A stretch of 24,033 bases of DNA from a bacterium (GTDB lineage: Bacteria; Thermosulfidibacterota; Thermosulfidibacteria; Thermosulfidibacterales; Thermosulfidibacteraceae): positions 1-24,033 of the forward strand of contig JALVZS010000151.1 of NCBI GenBank assembly GCA_027022065.1, in the 5' to 3' direction. Numbering within the stretch: position 1 is the stretch's first letter; each line of letters begins with the position of its first letter. This document shows, in pieces, positions 8,031 through 15,596 of the stretch. Both the position numbers and the translations under genes were made by a program. A model generated the notes under the pieces. That model was not told the DNA's origin. It did no database searches and saw only the letters and a list, made by a program, of their open reading frames with translations.

Positions 8031-8045
8031 TAACCCTAAGGGTTA
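8031..8045. promoter_or_regulatory. Second palindrome overlapping the etfB -10 element
   Basis: The minus strand reads TAACCCTTAGGGTTA, a perfect palindrome around one central base. It overlaps the -10 box (8042-8047) and the expected transcript start, and it adjoins the FadR-like box with one base between them. It has no T tract of terminator type. A related CCCTTTAGGG occurs before the XRE-cupin regulator gene, so it may be an operator for that protein. That link is inference. Confidence 0.45.
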
Positions 8046-8070
8046 TACATACACCAAAAGCCGTTGTCAA
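8042..8070 (-). promoter_or_regulatory. Sigma-70-type promoter for etfBA
   Basis: On the minus strand TTGACA (8065-8070) is a perfect -35 box. It is separated by exactly 17 nt from TATAAC (8042-8047), which matches the -10 consensus at five of six bases. The predicted transcript start is near 8035, giving a leader of about 40 nt that holds the FadR-like box and the ribosome site. This is the best promoter in the window. Confidence 0.8.
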
Positions 8071-8077
8071 CCTAAAA

Positions 8078-9226
8078 TCACATCTCCTTAAGCAACGCCC
8101 TCGCTATAGTAAGGCGCTGGGCCTCTGCAGTTCCCTCGTATATCTCTGTAATCTTGGCATCTCTGTAGTGGCGCTCCACATCGTAATCCGTGGTGTATCC
8201 GTATCCACCGTGCACCTGTATCGCTTCCCTTGTGACTTTCATGGCCACATCTGAAGCGAAAAGCTTGGCCATGGCAGAAAGTTTGTAGAAACTGGGAATA
8301 CCCTGATCTTTTAACCATGCCGCCTTTAGGTAGAGCAGCCTTGCGGCCTCAATAAGTGTGGCCATATCTGCCAGTTTGAACTGTATGGCCTGGAAGTTGG
8401 CTATGGGCTGTCCAAACTGGACCCTTGTCTTTGCAAACTCCACGGCCTCCTCAAAGGCAGCCTGCGCAATGCCCACAGCCTGCGCAGCAATACCTATTCT
8501 TCCGCCATCGTAGCAGTACATAGCAATGTAGAAGCCCTGACCCTCTTCACCCAGGCGATTTTCAGCAGGGATCTTGCAGTCCTCAAACACAAGCTCTCCT
8601 GTGGATGAGCCCCTTATACCCAGCTTGTGCTCATATTTGGTTATCTCAAAGCCAGGGATGCCCTTCTCCACGATGAATGCGCTCATACCCTTGTGCTTCT
8701 TCTCCTTATCGGTCATGGCAAACACGAGGAATATGTCAGCCTCCCTGGCATTGGTGATAAAGTGCTTTGTGCCGTTGAGGATGTAGTAATCACCATCCCT
8801 TTTCGCCGTGGTGGATATGCTGGTAACATCCGTCCCAGCCCCCGGCTCTGTCATGGCATGGGCACCTATCTTTTCCCCCTTGGCCAGGGGAACCAGGAAT
8901 TTCTTTTTCTGCTCCTCGGTCCCGTACTTCAGTATGGGATCAACAACAAGGGATGTATGTGCGGAAACAAGCACCCCCGTTGAGGCACAGGCACGAGAAA
9001 GCTCCTCCACAACCATGGAATAGGCCACATAGTTCAAACCAGAGCCACCGTATTCCTCAGGCACATGAATGCCCATAAGACCAAGTTCTGCAAGCTGCTT
9101 GATGATCTCCTGGGGAATCTCACACTTCTCATCTATCTCCTTGGCCCTGGGCTTTACCTGCTCCTCTGAAAACCTTCTAACCATATCCCTCAACATTTTT
9201 TGCTCTTCAGTAAGCTCAAAGTTCAT
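8078..9226 (-). CDS. Acyl-CoA dehydrogenase (probably short-chain/butyryl-CoA type)
   Basis: This FAD enzyme oxidises acyl-CoA to trans-2-enoyl-CoA and passes electrons to ETF. The 382-residue length is typical of the short- and medium-chain group. Seen are YGGSGL (59-64), signature 1 [14 protein letters not shown] (121-134) and the C-terminal signature around [20 protein letters not shown]. The catalytic base is E364 in [13 protein letters not shown], the position used by butyryl-CoA dehydrogenases. An AAGGAGGG site precedes the ATG. The start overlaps the 3' end of the crotonase gene by 11 nt. etfBA lies directly downstream, as expected for its electron acceptor. Chain length preference is inferred from similarity and context only. 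Confidence 0.93.
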   Translation of the reverse strand: MNFELTEEQKMLRDMVRRFSEEQVKPRAKEIDEKCEIPQEIIKQLAELGLMGIHVPEEYGGSGLNYVAYSMVVEELSRACASTGVLVSAHTSLVVDPILKYGTEEQKKKFLVPLAKGEKIGAHAMTEPGAGTDVTSISTTAKRDGDYYILNGTKHFITNAREADIFLVFAMTDKEKKHKGMSAFIVEKGIPGFEITKYEHKLGIRGSSTGELVFEDCKIPAENRLGEEGQGFYIAMYCYDGGRIGIAAQAVGIAQAAFEEAVEFAKTRVQFGQPIANFQAIQFKLADMATLIEAARLLYLKAAWLKDQGIPSFYKLSAMAKLFASDVAMKVTREAIQVHGGYGYTTDYDVERHYRDAKITEIYEGTAEAQRLTIARALLKEM

Positions 9227-9959
9227 GGCACTCCCTCCTTAAAAATTTTGGTTCCCTCTTTTCAAAAAAGGCTCTTATGCCTTCTCTTTTGTCCTCTGTA
9301 CCAAAGGCAAAGCTAAACATCTCCCTTTCCAAGGATAGACCGGCCTCCAAAGAGAGATCCACAGATGCGTTTATTATCCTCTTCGTCATCACCTGCGCAG
9401 TCTGGGAAAGCTTTAATACCTTAGGAAGAACCTCTCCACTAACAAACTTCTCCATTTCTTCTCTGTCTTCAAATATACGGGCTATAAATCCCTGTAGCTC
9501 CTCTGCTCCAACATCTCCCATAAAAAACAGCTTTTTTGCCCTAGACAGCCCCAAGTCCCTAACAGCCCTTTGAATACCGCCAAATAGAGGAATGAATTTT
9601 TCATCAACACCAAAAACGGATGATTTCGTGGCGTAAACCAAATCACAGAGAAAGAGAAACTCAAGACAGCTGTTCAGACAAATTCCATCAACCTGTGCCA
9701 CAGTTATAAATGGAATATCTTCAAACTCACAGGCGTATTTATGAGCCTTTTTAAGCAGGGCCATATCGGGATGCTGCAAATACCAGCTATTATTACCAAA
9801 TAGCCTAAAGATTAAAACCTTTTGGCTACAAGAAAGCTCATCAAACAAAAAAGGAAACAGCTCATCCAACACCCAGGAAATATCCTTTTGATAAAGGGGG
9901 AAGACTATAAAGCCTTCCCCCTCTGTGTACTCCAACTCACTTCTTCTCCGTGTAGTCAT
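9216..9959 (-). CDS. Divergent crotonase (enoyl-CoA hydratase/isomerase superfamily)
   Basis: The 247-residue protein has a recognisable crotonase core and sits in the operon slot of enoyl-CoA hydratase. Numbered from ATG 9959, E100 and E120 lie exactly 20 residues apart and match the two catalytic glutamates of classic hydratases. The C-terminal pattern [17 protein letters not shown] is also normal. However, the usual LGGGCE oxyanion-hole segment reads LNSCLE, and the AGADL-type segment reads LQHPDM. Its function is therefore uncertain: an altered hydratase, another crotonase reaction, or a non-catalytic partner. The start is unclear. ATG 9959 overlaps hbd by 23 nt. TTG 9935 just after the hbd stop has a GGAG about 10 nt upstream. 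A further ATG at 9998 is less likely. Confidence 0.78.
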   Translation of the reverse strand: MTTRRRSELEYTEGEGFIVFPLYQKDISWVLDELFPFLFDELSCSQKVLIFRLFGNNSWYLQHPDMALLKKAHKYACEFEDIPFITVAQVDGICLNSCLEFLFLCDLVYATKSSVFGVDEKFIPLFGGIQRAVRDLGLSRAKKLFFMGDVGAEELQGFIARIFEDREEMEKFVSGEVLPKVLKLSQTAQVMTKRIINASVDLSLEAGLSLEREMFSFAFGTEDKREGIRAFFEKREPKFLRRECHEL

Positions 9960-10806
9960 AGAAGCCCCTGCCCGTCTTCCTTCCAAGGTAGCCAGCATCC
10001 ACCATCTTCACAAGCAACGGACAAGGTCTGTATTTGGGATCACCAAAAGCCTCGTACATGACATTGAGGATATACAGGCAGGTGTCCAGCCCAATGAGAT
10101 CCGCCAGGGCTAAAGGCCCCATGGGGTGGTTCATCCCGAGTTTCATAATAGTATCAATGTCCTCAGGTGAACCTACTCCCTCATAGAGGGCAAATATGGC
10201 CTCATTTATCATGGGCATAAGGACTCTATTGGACACAAAACCCGGGGAGTCATTGATAACCACAGGAACTTTGCCCAGCTTCTCGGAAAGCTTAACCACG
10301 AGATCTGCCGTTTCATCCGTGGTCTGAAGGCCCTTTATGACCTCTATGAGCTTCATAACGGGAACAGGATTCATAAAGTGCATGCCAATCACCTTCTCCG
10401 GCCTGCTGGTCCAGGAGGCTATCTTGGTTATGGATATGGATGATGTGTTGGTGGCCAGGATCACCTCTGGCCTCACTATCTTGTCAACCGCCTCAAACAC
10501 CTCCTTCTTAACATCCTCAAGTTCCACCACTGCCTCAATGAAGAAGTCCACATCGGCAAAGTCTTCAAGGTTTGTGGTTCCCTTGATACGGCCCATTATT
10601 GCCTTTTTGTCATCCTCGGTAATCTTTCCTTTAGAAACGGCCCTGTTCAGGTTCTTCTCTATCATGGATATACCACGATTGAGGGCCTCCTCATTAATCT
10701 CCCTCACTATAACCTCATATCCCGCCTGGGCACAGACCTGGGCAATCCCATGGCCCATGGTACCTGCGCCGCAAACGCCTATCTTTTTGATGTCCTCTAG
10801 CTTCAT
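9937..10806 (-). CDS. hbd: 3-hydroxybutyryl-CoA (3-hydroxyacyl-CoA) dehydrogenase
   Basis: The enzyme interconverts 3-hydroxyacyl-CoA and 3-oxoacyl-CoA with NAD(P). The 289-residue single-function form is typical of butyrate-type pathways. The Rossmann motif GVCGAGTMGHGIA lies at 10-22. Catalytic residues aligned on the family are S122, H143 (GMHFMNP), E155 and N193 (GFVSNR). The C-terminal domain contains NHPMGPLALADLIGLDT (226-242). The ATG at 10806 is chosen because AAGGGAGGG lies just before it and the Rossmann fold begins right after it. A longer in-frame reading to 10833 would overlap the thiolase gene. The thiolase stop is 13 nt upstream. Confidence 0.95.
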   Translation of the reverse strand: MKLEDIKKIGVCGAGTMGHGIAQVCAQAGYEVIVREINEEALNRGISMIEKNLNRAVSKGKITEDDKKAIMGRIKGTTNLEDFADVDFFIEAVVELEDVKKEVFEAVDKIVRPEVILATNTSSISITKIASWTSRPEKVIGMHFMNPVPVMKLIEVIKGLQTTDETADLVVKLSEKLGKVPVVINDSPGFVSNRVLMPMINEAIFALYEGVGSPEDIDTIMKLGMNHPMGPLALADLIGLDTCLYILNVMYEAFGDPKYRPCPLLVKMVDAGYLGRKTGRGFYDYTEKK

Positions 10807-10819
10807 GGCTACCCTCCCT

Positions 10820-11998
10820 TTAAACAAGTTCAACTATCATTGCCACCGCACCGCCTCCGCCAAGGCAGAGGGTGCAAAGTCCCCTCTTAAGCCCTCTCTG
10901 CTTGAGGGCGTAGATCAAAGTTGTGAGTACCCTTGCTCCACTTGCACCAATGGGATGACCCAGTGCAACCGCTCCTCCGTGCACATTGAACTTCTCATGG
11001 GGTATGTTGAGTGCCCTCATCACCGCCACAGAAGCGGCGGCAAAGGCCTCGTTGTGCTCAAACAGGTCTATATCATCAACGGTGAAGCCCGTCATATCAA
11101 GAAGCTTTTTAACACAAGGAATAGGCGCCTCCATCACCCACTCAGGAGCAACATGTGCAGAGGTGTAAGCTATTATCTTTGCTATAGGTTTGAGTCCCGC
11201 TGCCTCCACCTTTTCCTTTGACGCTATAACCACAGCAGCAGCTCCATCGCTTATCTTGGAAGCGTTTCCTGCTGTGACCTTACCGTCCTTTTTGAAAACA
11301 GGGGGAAGCTTGGCGAGCTTCTCAAGGGTGGTCTCCCTTGGACCCTCGTCGGTGTCAAATATTATAGGATCTCCCTTCTTCTGAGGAATTTCAACAGGAA
11401 CGATCTCCTCCTTGAACCAACCGTTCTTTATAGCTGTAAGGGCCCTGTTATTGGATTCAAGGGCAAACTTGTCCATGTCCTCACGGGACACATTGTACTT
11501 TTCAGCTATGAGCTCTCCCGTCATTCCCATGTGGAAGTTGTGGTAGGGATCCCAGAGACCGTCATGAACCATGAGATCCACAAGCTCTCCGTTGAACAGC
11601 CTGTAACCTGTTCTTGCCTTGAAAAGGGCATAAGGACACAGGCTCATGTTCTCCATTCCACCTGCCACTATAACATCGGCCTCGTTGGCCTTGATGGCTG
11701 TGGCACCCAGCATAACCGCCTTTAAACCTGAGCCGCACACCTTGTTGACAGTGAACGCATTCACATTGTCGGGCAGTCCAGCATACCTCATGGCCTGCCT
11801 TGCAGGAGCCTGACCCACACCAGCCTGAACCACCTGGCCCATTATAACCTCATCCACATCCTCGGGCTTAATGCCAGCACGCTTAACAGCCTCCTTTATG
11901 ACTACGGCGCCGAGTTTGGGAGCAGGGATGGTGCTCAAACCTCCTAAGAAATTACCAATGGCGGTTCTAACCGCCGAAAGGATGTAAACCTCTCTCAT
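10820..11998 (-). CDS. thlA: Acetyl-CoA C-acetyltransferase (thiolase II)
   Basis: This thiolase condenses or cleaves acetoacetyl-CoA and acetyl-CoA at the end of the four-carbon pathway. The 392-residue protein carries the nucleophile C88 (NKVCGSG), H348 (VALGHPIGASG) and C378 (CLGGGG), at spacing that fits the biosynthetic thiolase family. The NEAFAAASVAV block is also present. The ATG has a GGAGGTGAGG site, and the 16 nt up to the start are identical to those of etfB. It is the first enzyme gene after the regulator, 21 nt downstream, so the regulator and the pathway probably share one transcript. The symbol reflects role rather than proven orthology. Confidence 0.95.
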   Translation of the reverse strand: MREVYILSAVRTAIGNFLGGLSTIPAPKLGAVVIKEAVKRAGIKPEDVDEVIMGQVVQAGVGQAPARQAMRYAGLPDNVNAFTVNKVCGSGLKAVMLGATAIKANEADVIVAGGMENMSLCPYALFKARTGYRLFNGELVDLMVHDGLWDPYHNFHMGMTGELIAEKYNVSREDMDKFALESNNRALTAIKNGWFKEEIVPVEIPQKKGDPIIFDTDEGPRETTLEKLAKLPPVFKKDGKVTAGNASKISDGAAAVVIASKEKVEAAGLKPIAKIIAYTSAHVAPEWVMEAPIPCVKKLLDMTGFTVDDIDLFEHNEAFAAASVAVMRALNIPHEKFNVHGGAVALGHPIGASGARVLTTLIYALKQRGLKRGLCTLCLGGGGAVAMIVELV

Positions 11999-12019
11999 AA
12001 CCTCACCTCCAGTTTTTAA

Positions 12020-12604
12020 TTACTCAACCTTCAAAACAACTGCCAAAAACTTGGTGCCCCTTTTGCCCTCAATATAATGGGGCACCCTGGAATCGTAATA
12101 GACAGAATCTCCAGACTCCAGCTCAAGCTCCGTATTGCCCAGAACCAGTTTGAGATTACCTTCCAGTATGTAAAGAAACTCCTCCCCCTCATGGGAAATG
12201 GGAACCATTCCCTTCTCATCCTTATCAAGCACCACCAAAAAGGGATCCATCTTCCTGTTGAACTTTCCAAAGGCCAGTGAGTAAAAGGTAACATTGGGAT
12301 ATGTTTCCCTTCTGGACACGGGTTTTCCCTGCCCTTTTCTAACAAGGGTATAGTCCACCCCCTCCTCAGGCGTCTCTTGAAAAAAGTAGCCTATCTTTAC
12401 CTCCAAAGCCTCTGCAATCTTCCAAAGGGTTGATATGGGAGGGGAAACCACGTTGTTCTCAATCTGAGAAAGAAGAGCGGTGGAAAACCCCGTTATCTTT
12501 GATAGATCCTTTAGGGTATAACCCTTCTTAAGTCTCAGCTCCCTGATCTTGCCCCCTATATTCAGTTCTTTAAGTACTTCAGACGCTTCCCTTTTTCTCC
12601 TCAC
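12020..12604 (-). CDS. XRE-family transcriptional regulator with C-terminal cupin domain
   Basis: The 194-residue protein has an HTH_3 domain (about 17-71: KIRELRLKKGYTLKDLSKIT with FSTALLSQIENN) and a cupin_2 sensor domain (about 122-193). Cupin residues H138, E142, G149, P175 and H176 are present, but the second His of the first motif is Gly, so metal binding is doubtful. Proteins of this layout regulate neighbouring metabolic genes in response to small ligands. Placement as first gene of the beta-oxidation cluster, 21 nt before the thiolase gene, suggests it controls that operon. The start is GTG with a GGGGAG site about 4 nt upstream. The ligand is unknown. Confidence 0.88.
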   Translation of the reverse strand: MRRKREASEVLKELNIGGKIRELRLKKGYTLKDLSKITGFSTALLSQIENNVVSPPISTLWKIAEALEVKIGYFFQETPEEGVDYTLVRKGQGKPVSRRETYPNVTFYSLAFGKFNRKMDPFLVVLDKDEKGMVPISHEGEEFLYILEGNLKLVLGNTELELESGDSVYYDSRVPHYIEGKRGTKFLAVVLKVE

Positions 12605-12610
12605 ACCTCT

Positions 12611-12644
12611 CCCCTAAAGGGTTTTGATTTTACTAAACCCCTAG
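12611..12644 (-). promoter_or_regulatory. Possible promoter/operator of the regulator-thiolase operon
   Basis: The 87-bp gap between the fliY stop and the regulator start holds this symmetric region. On the minus strand GGGTTT and AAACCC flank a TAAAAT box (12627-12632) that could be a -10 element. CCCTTTAGGG (12612-12621) follows close to the start codon. CCCCTA occurs twice on the plus strand (12611-12616 and 12638-12643). No good -35 box is seen, so the promoter may be activator-dependent or wrongly assigned. No terminator for the flagellar operon is seen in the gap. Confidence 0.35.
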
Positions 12645-12691
12645 CACATGGGAGTAAAAACTTCAAGGAGGAAAGCAAAAAGGAGGGAAAA

Positions 12692-13534
12692 TTACCTGCT
12701 TAGTCCCTTTAATCTTTCCGCCTTGCTGACTATCTCCCTTATGCGGAAGGCAAAGTTTGACTCAACCACAACAACCTCGCCTCTGGCTATCACCTTGCCA
12801 TTAACCACAAGATCCACATAGTCATCTGCGGATCTGTCCAGCTCTATGAGAGAACCCGGCCCCAGCTTAAGCACATCCTTAATCTTCATTCTGGCCTTCC
12901 CCAAACTTACAGCAACGGGAAGCTCTATGTCCAATATGAGATCCAACTTTTCAGAGCTGATCTTAACCATATCCTTTTGGGGTTGAGCTTCAGGCTGGGG
13001 AATAACCTCCGCCTTTTCCTCTTTGACCTCGGTAGTATCCATCTCGTTAAAGACGGCCTCCAGTGCATCATCCAGCAGGAAGTAGGCAGTCACTTCAGAA
13101 TCTTCAACCTTTATCTTAACGGGGAAGAATTTAGAATACCCCTTGAGTAGTAGATCTTCTCTGGAACACTCTGAGGACTCAGGCTGGGTGAAGTTAAAGT
13201 CTTCCTGATACTGGGTAAACTCCATTCTCAAGCGGCCCCAAAACTGGTTCATAAACTCTGAAAATGCATCTTTCAGCTCATCTGTGAGCTCCTCAGATTC
13301 CATTCCCAGTATCTTCCCAGCAAGGGCCGCCACATCTTTCTTATCAAAGAAGAGGGCCCCCTTGCCTTCCTTCCCCTCAACACTCACCTCAACGAGAAAT
13401 CCCTCTTCAATGGGAACGTCCACAATGTCTTTAAGCTCGTCCCCTTCCGCCTGCACCTCTCCCTTAACCATCATCAAGCCCGTTATAACCTCTTCCAGTG
13501 CAGGAAGGGCCTCTTTAAGCACTTTGGGTATCAT
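12692..13534 (-). CDS. fliY: Flagellar motor switch protein FliY (CheC-like plus FliN-like domains)
   Basis: The 280-residue protein joins an N-terminal CheC/CheX-like domain to a C-terminal SpoA (FliN) domain (about 196-270: ISSEKLDLILDIELPVAVSL and PGSLIELDRSADDYVDLVVN). In the first domain D89, E93 and N96, with P118, fit the DxxxExxN...P motif of CheY-P phosphatases. I see only one such site. Between the domains is a charged, Pro/Gln-rich linker (about 168-190). It would sit in the C ring and may also dephosphorylate CheY-P. It follows fliM by 4 nt and is the last flagellar gene. A separate FliN is encoded at the operon head. Confidence 0.85.
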   Translation of the reverse strand: MIPKVLKEALPALEEVITGLMMVKGEVQAEGDELKDIVDVPIEEGFLVEVSVEGKEGKGALFFDKKDVAALAGKILGMESEELTDELKDAFSEFMNQFWGRLRMEFTQYQEDFNFTQPESSECSREDLLLKGYSKFFPVKIKVEDSEVTAYFLLDDALEAVFNEMDTTEVKEEKAEVIPQPEAQPQKDMVKISSEKLDLILDIELPVAVSLGKARMKIKDVLKLGPGSLIELDRSADDYVDLVVNGKVIARGEVVVVESNFAFRIREIVSKAERLKGLSR

Positions 13535-13538
13535 GGCT

Positions 13539-14516
13539 TTACTCTCTAAGTTTTTCTATTTTTACGGCTTTCCTGCCCCTCTTTGCCCCCACCCTTGCCA
13601 GAAACTTGGGAACACCACCCACAAGAACGGGAAGAAGACTGTCAACAAAGGTATCAAGCCTTATAACATCCCCCTCCTCCAGCTCCAGTATATCTCCCAC
13701 AGTGAGCACCACAGTGCCCAAAATCCCCTCAACCTCTACAACAGTTTCCTCCACATGCTCTCTAACCCTGCGCCTGTCCTCCTCGGACACCTCTCTGGTG
13801 CCCGTGAACATTTCAATACCCAAATTGGAGCTTATGGGCTCAAGGGCTATGGCGGGGATGCAGAGGTTCATCATACCCTTAACTTCGCCGATTCTTATCT
13901 CAAAGGTTATAAGAACCACCACTTCGTTGGGGGCAACTATCTGGATAAGGTGGGGGCTTGACTCCTTCACCTCAACCACAAACTCCACATCCTCTATAAC
14001 ATCCTCCCACACCTTCTCCAGCTCATCTAAAGCTCTGTTGACCACACCATCCATGAGGTCCATCTCAAGATCCGTTAGGGGCCTTACCTCCTCCACAGGT
14101 TCCCCTGGACCACCCAGAAGCCTATCTATGATGGGGAACACAAGGGCGGGATTAATCTCCAGGGCAAATTTAGCCTCAAGCGGATAAACCCCCAAAACAC
14201 AAAAGAAGGTGGGATCAGGAAGCGCCATGAGGAACTCTGAATAGGTTATCTGCTCAATGGAGGTAAGCTCCACCTCAACTATGCTTCTAAGGTAAGTGGA
14301 AAGAACAGATGAGAAGTTCCTCGCAAATCTATCGTGCAGAAACTGTAGAAACCTAATCTGATCCTTGGATATCCTATCGGGCCTTTTGAAGTTGTAGGGA
14401 ACTGCAGTCTTCTGCGGCGTAAATTTTTCAGGAAGCGTATCAAAGTCCAGCTCCTCACCCTGCTGAAGGGCTGCAAGAAGTGCGTCAACCTCTTCCTGGG
14501 TGAGTATTTCCGCCAT
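13539..14516 (-). CDS. fliM: Flagellar motor switch protein FliM
   Basis: FliM is the middle part of the C-ring rotor that binds CheY-P and reverses rotation. The 325-residue length is normal. The N-terminal CheY-P-binding helix ILTQEEVDALLAAL (4-17) is present. The CheC-like middle domain spans about 45-235 with LLGGPGEP (133-140). The C-terminal SpoA domain spans about 255-322. The ATG lies 3 nt after the cheB stop, and fliY starts 4 nt after the fliM stop. No damage is seen. Confidence 0.96.
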   Translation of the reverse strand: MAEILTQEEVDALLAALQQGEELDFDTLPEKFTPQKTAVPYNFKRPDRISKDQIRFLQFLHDRFARNFSSVLSTYLRSIVEVELTSIEQITYSEFLMALPDPTFFCVLGVYPLEAKFALEINPALVFPIIDRLLGGPGEPVEEVRPLTDLEMDLMDGVVNRALDELEKVWEDVIEDVEFVVEVKESSPHLIQIVAPNEVVVLITFEIRIGEVKGMMNLCIPAIALEPISSNLGIEMFTGTREVSEEDRRRVREHVEETVVEVEGILGTVVLTVGDILELEEGDVIRLDTFVDSLLPVLVGGVPKFLARVGAKRGRKAVKIEKLRE

Positions 14517-14519
14517 GGC

Positions 14520-15596
14520 TTACCCCAAAACCAGCTTTGACACTATTACAGGTATATTATCTATTGAAGCTACATAGTCTGCAAGCCCCTTCTCAACAAC
14601 ACATCTAGGCATGCCGTACACTACACAGGACTGTTCATCCTCGGCAACCATAACCCCGCCTGCTCCTTTTATCTTTTTCGCCCCCTTACAGCCATCGGAA
14701 CCCATACCTGTAAGTATTACTCCCACCGTTGCACCACCACAGCAGGCTGCCACAGACTCGTAAAGTATATCTACGCTAGGCTTGTAGATAATCTTAGGCG
14801 GGGAATCCACAACCTTTATAACCCTCCTACCCCCTTCCCTTACCACCATCATCTGCTTGCCGCCTGGTGCTATATAGGCATACCCGTCCCTGACAGGCTC
14901 TCCGTTTTCCGCTTCCTTCACTGTGAGATGGCTCATGGAGTTAAGCCTCTCCGCCAGAAGCCCTGTAAACAAAGGTGGCATGTGTTGAGCCACCACCACA
15001 GGAAGGTTGAACCGCTTATCTAAAGAAGAAAAGAGCTTCTGAAGGGCAGGAGGACCACCTGTGGAAGAGCCCACAGCCACGATTTCAGCGTGAACCCTCT
15101 TTATCTCCTTATGCTCCCTCAAAGCAGGCCTTGATGTGACAGAAGGAGTGGGCTTCCTCCAGAACTCCATCGCCCTTTTTACAGAGCCCACTTTTCCCTT
15201 GGCGTTTTTCACCTTGCTTATAAGCTCTTCCTCCAGGTTGTAGAAGTGAAGAAGCCCCTTCTCCACACCCTTGGGAATAAAGTCTATGGCACCAAGCTCC
15301 AAAGCCTTTAAAGTAACCTCTGCCCCGTCCTTCGTAAGGGCACTTACCATAATAACAGGCGTGGGCTTTTTCTCCATAATCTCCTTAAGGGCTTCAAGTC
15401 CATCCTTTCTTGGCATCTCCACATCAAGGGTCACCACATCGGGAGAAAGCTCCAAAACCTTCTCAACCGCCTCCTCCCCGTCTTTGGCGAAGCCCACAAC
15501 CTCAATCTCTGGATCCTTCTGGAGAATGCGGGCAATAGCCCTTCTAAAAAACGGCGAATCATCAACCACTAACACCCTAATTTTGCCCAACCTCAT
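14520..15596 (-). CDS. cheB: Chemotaxis response regulator protein-glutamate methylesterase CheB
   Basis: CheB removes methyl groups from, and deamidates, chemoreceptors once phosphorylated by CheA. The 358-residue protein has a receiver domain (about 5-125) with D12/D13, phospho-acceptor D58 (VTLDVEMPRKDG) and K109. After a linker comes the methylesterase domain (about 168-356) with the Ser-His-Asp triad S178 (GSSTGG), H205 (AQHMP) and D301 (GMGSDG). It overlaps the end of fliA by 20 nt and precedes fliM by 3 nt. It is the only adaptation gene here; cheR, cheA, cheW and receptors are not in the window. Confidence 0.96.
   Translation of the reverse strand: MRLGKIRVLVVDDSPFFRRAIARILQKDPEIEVVGFAKDGEEAVEKVLELSPDVVTLDVEMPRKDGLEALKEIMEKKPTPVIMVSALTKDGAEVTLKALELGAIDFIPKGVEKGLLHFYNLEEELISKVKNAKGKVGSVKRAMEFWRKPTPSVTSRPALREHKEIKRVHAEIVAVGSSTGGPPALQKLFSSLDKRFNLPVVVAQHMPPLFTGLLAERLNSMSHLTVKEAENGEPVRDGYAYIAPGGKQMMVVREGGRRVIKVVDSPPKIIYKPSVDILYESVAACCGGATVGVILTGMGSDGCKGAKKIKGAGGVMVAEDEQSCVVYGMPRCVVEKGLADYVASIDNIPVIVSKLVLG

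Noticed and set aside
8031-8045. Palindrome read as a terminator for the acyl-CoA dehydrogenase gene
   Set aside because: There is no T tract on either side and it sits on the etfB -10 box, so an operator is the better reading.
9960-9998. Upstream ATG (9998) as the crotonase start
   Set aside because: The added residues come from the hbd coding frame region, do not resemble crotonases, and have no clear ribosome site.
10337-11221. A 294-codon plus-strand open frame opposite hbd and thlA
   Set aside because: It is antisense to two clearly conserved enzymes, crosses their junction, is rich in Ser/Thr and shows no family pattern. It is a shadow of their codon use.
12605-12691. Terminator of the flagellar operon after fliY
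   Set aside because: I could not find a GC stem followed by a T run. The dyads there look like promoter/operator symmetry instead.
13284-14187. Long Ser/Thr-rich plus-strand open frames opposite fliM and fliY
   Set aside because: Low-complexity Ser/Thr reading is typical of the reverse strand of Glu/Val-rich genes, and there is no ribosome site or homology pattern.
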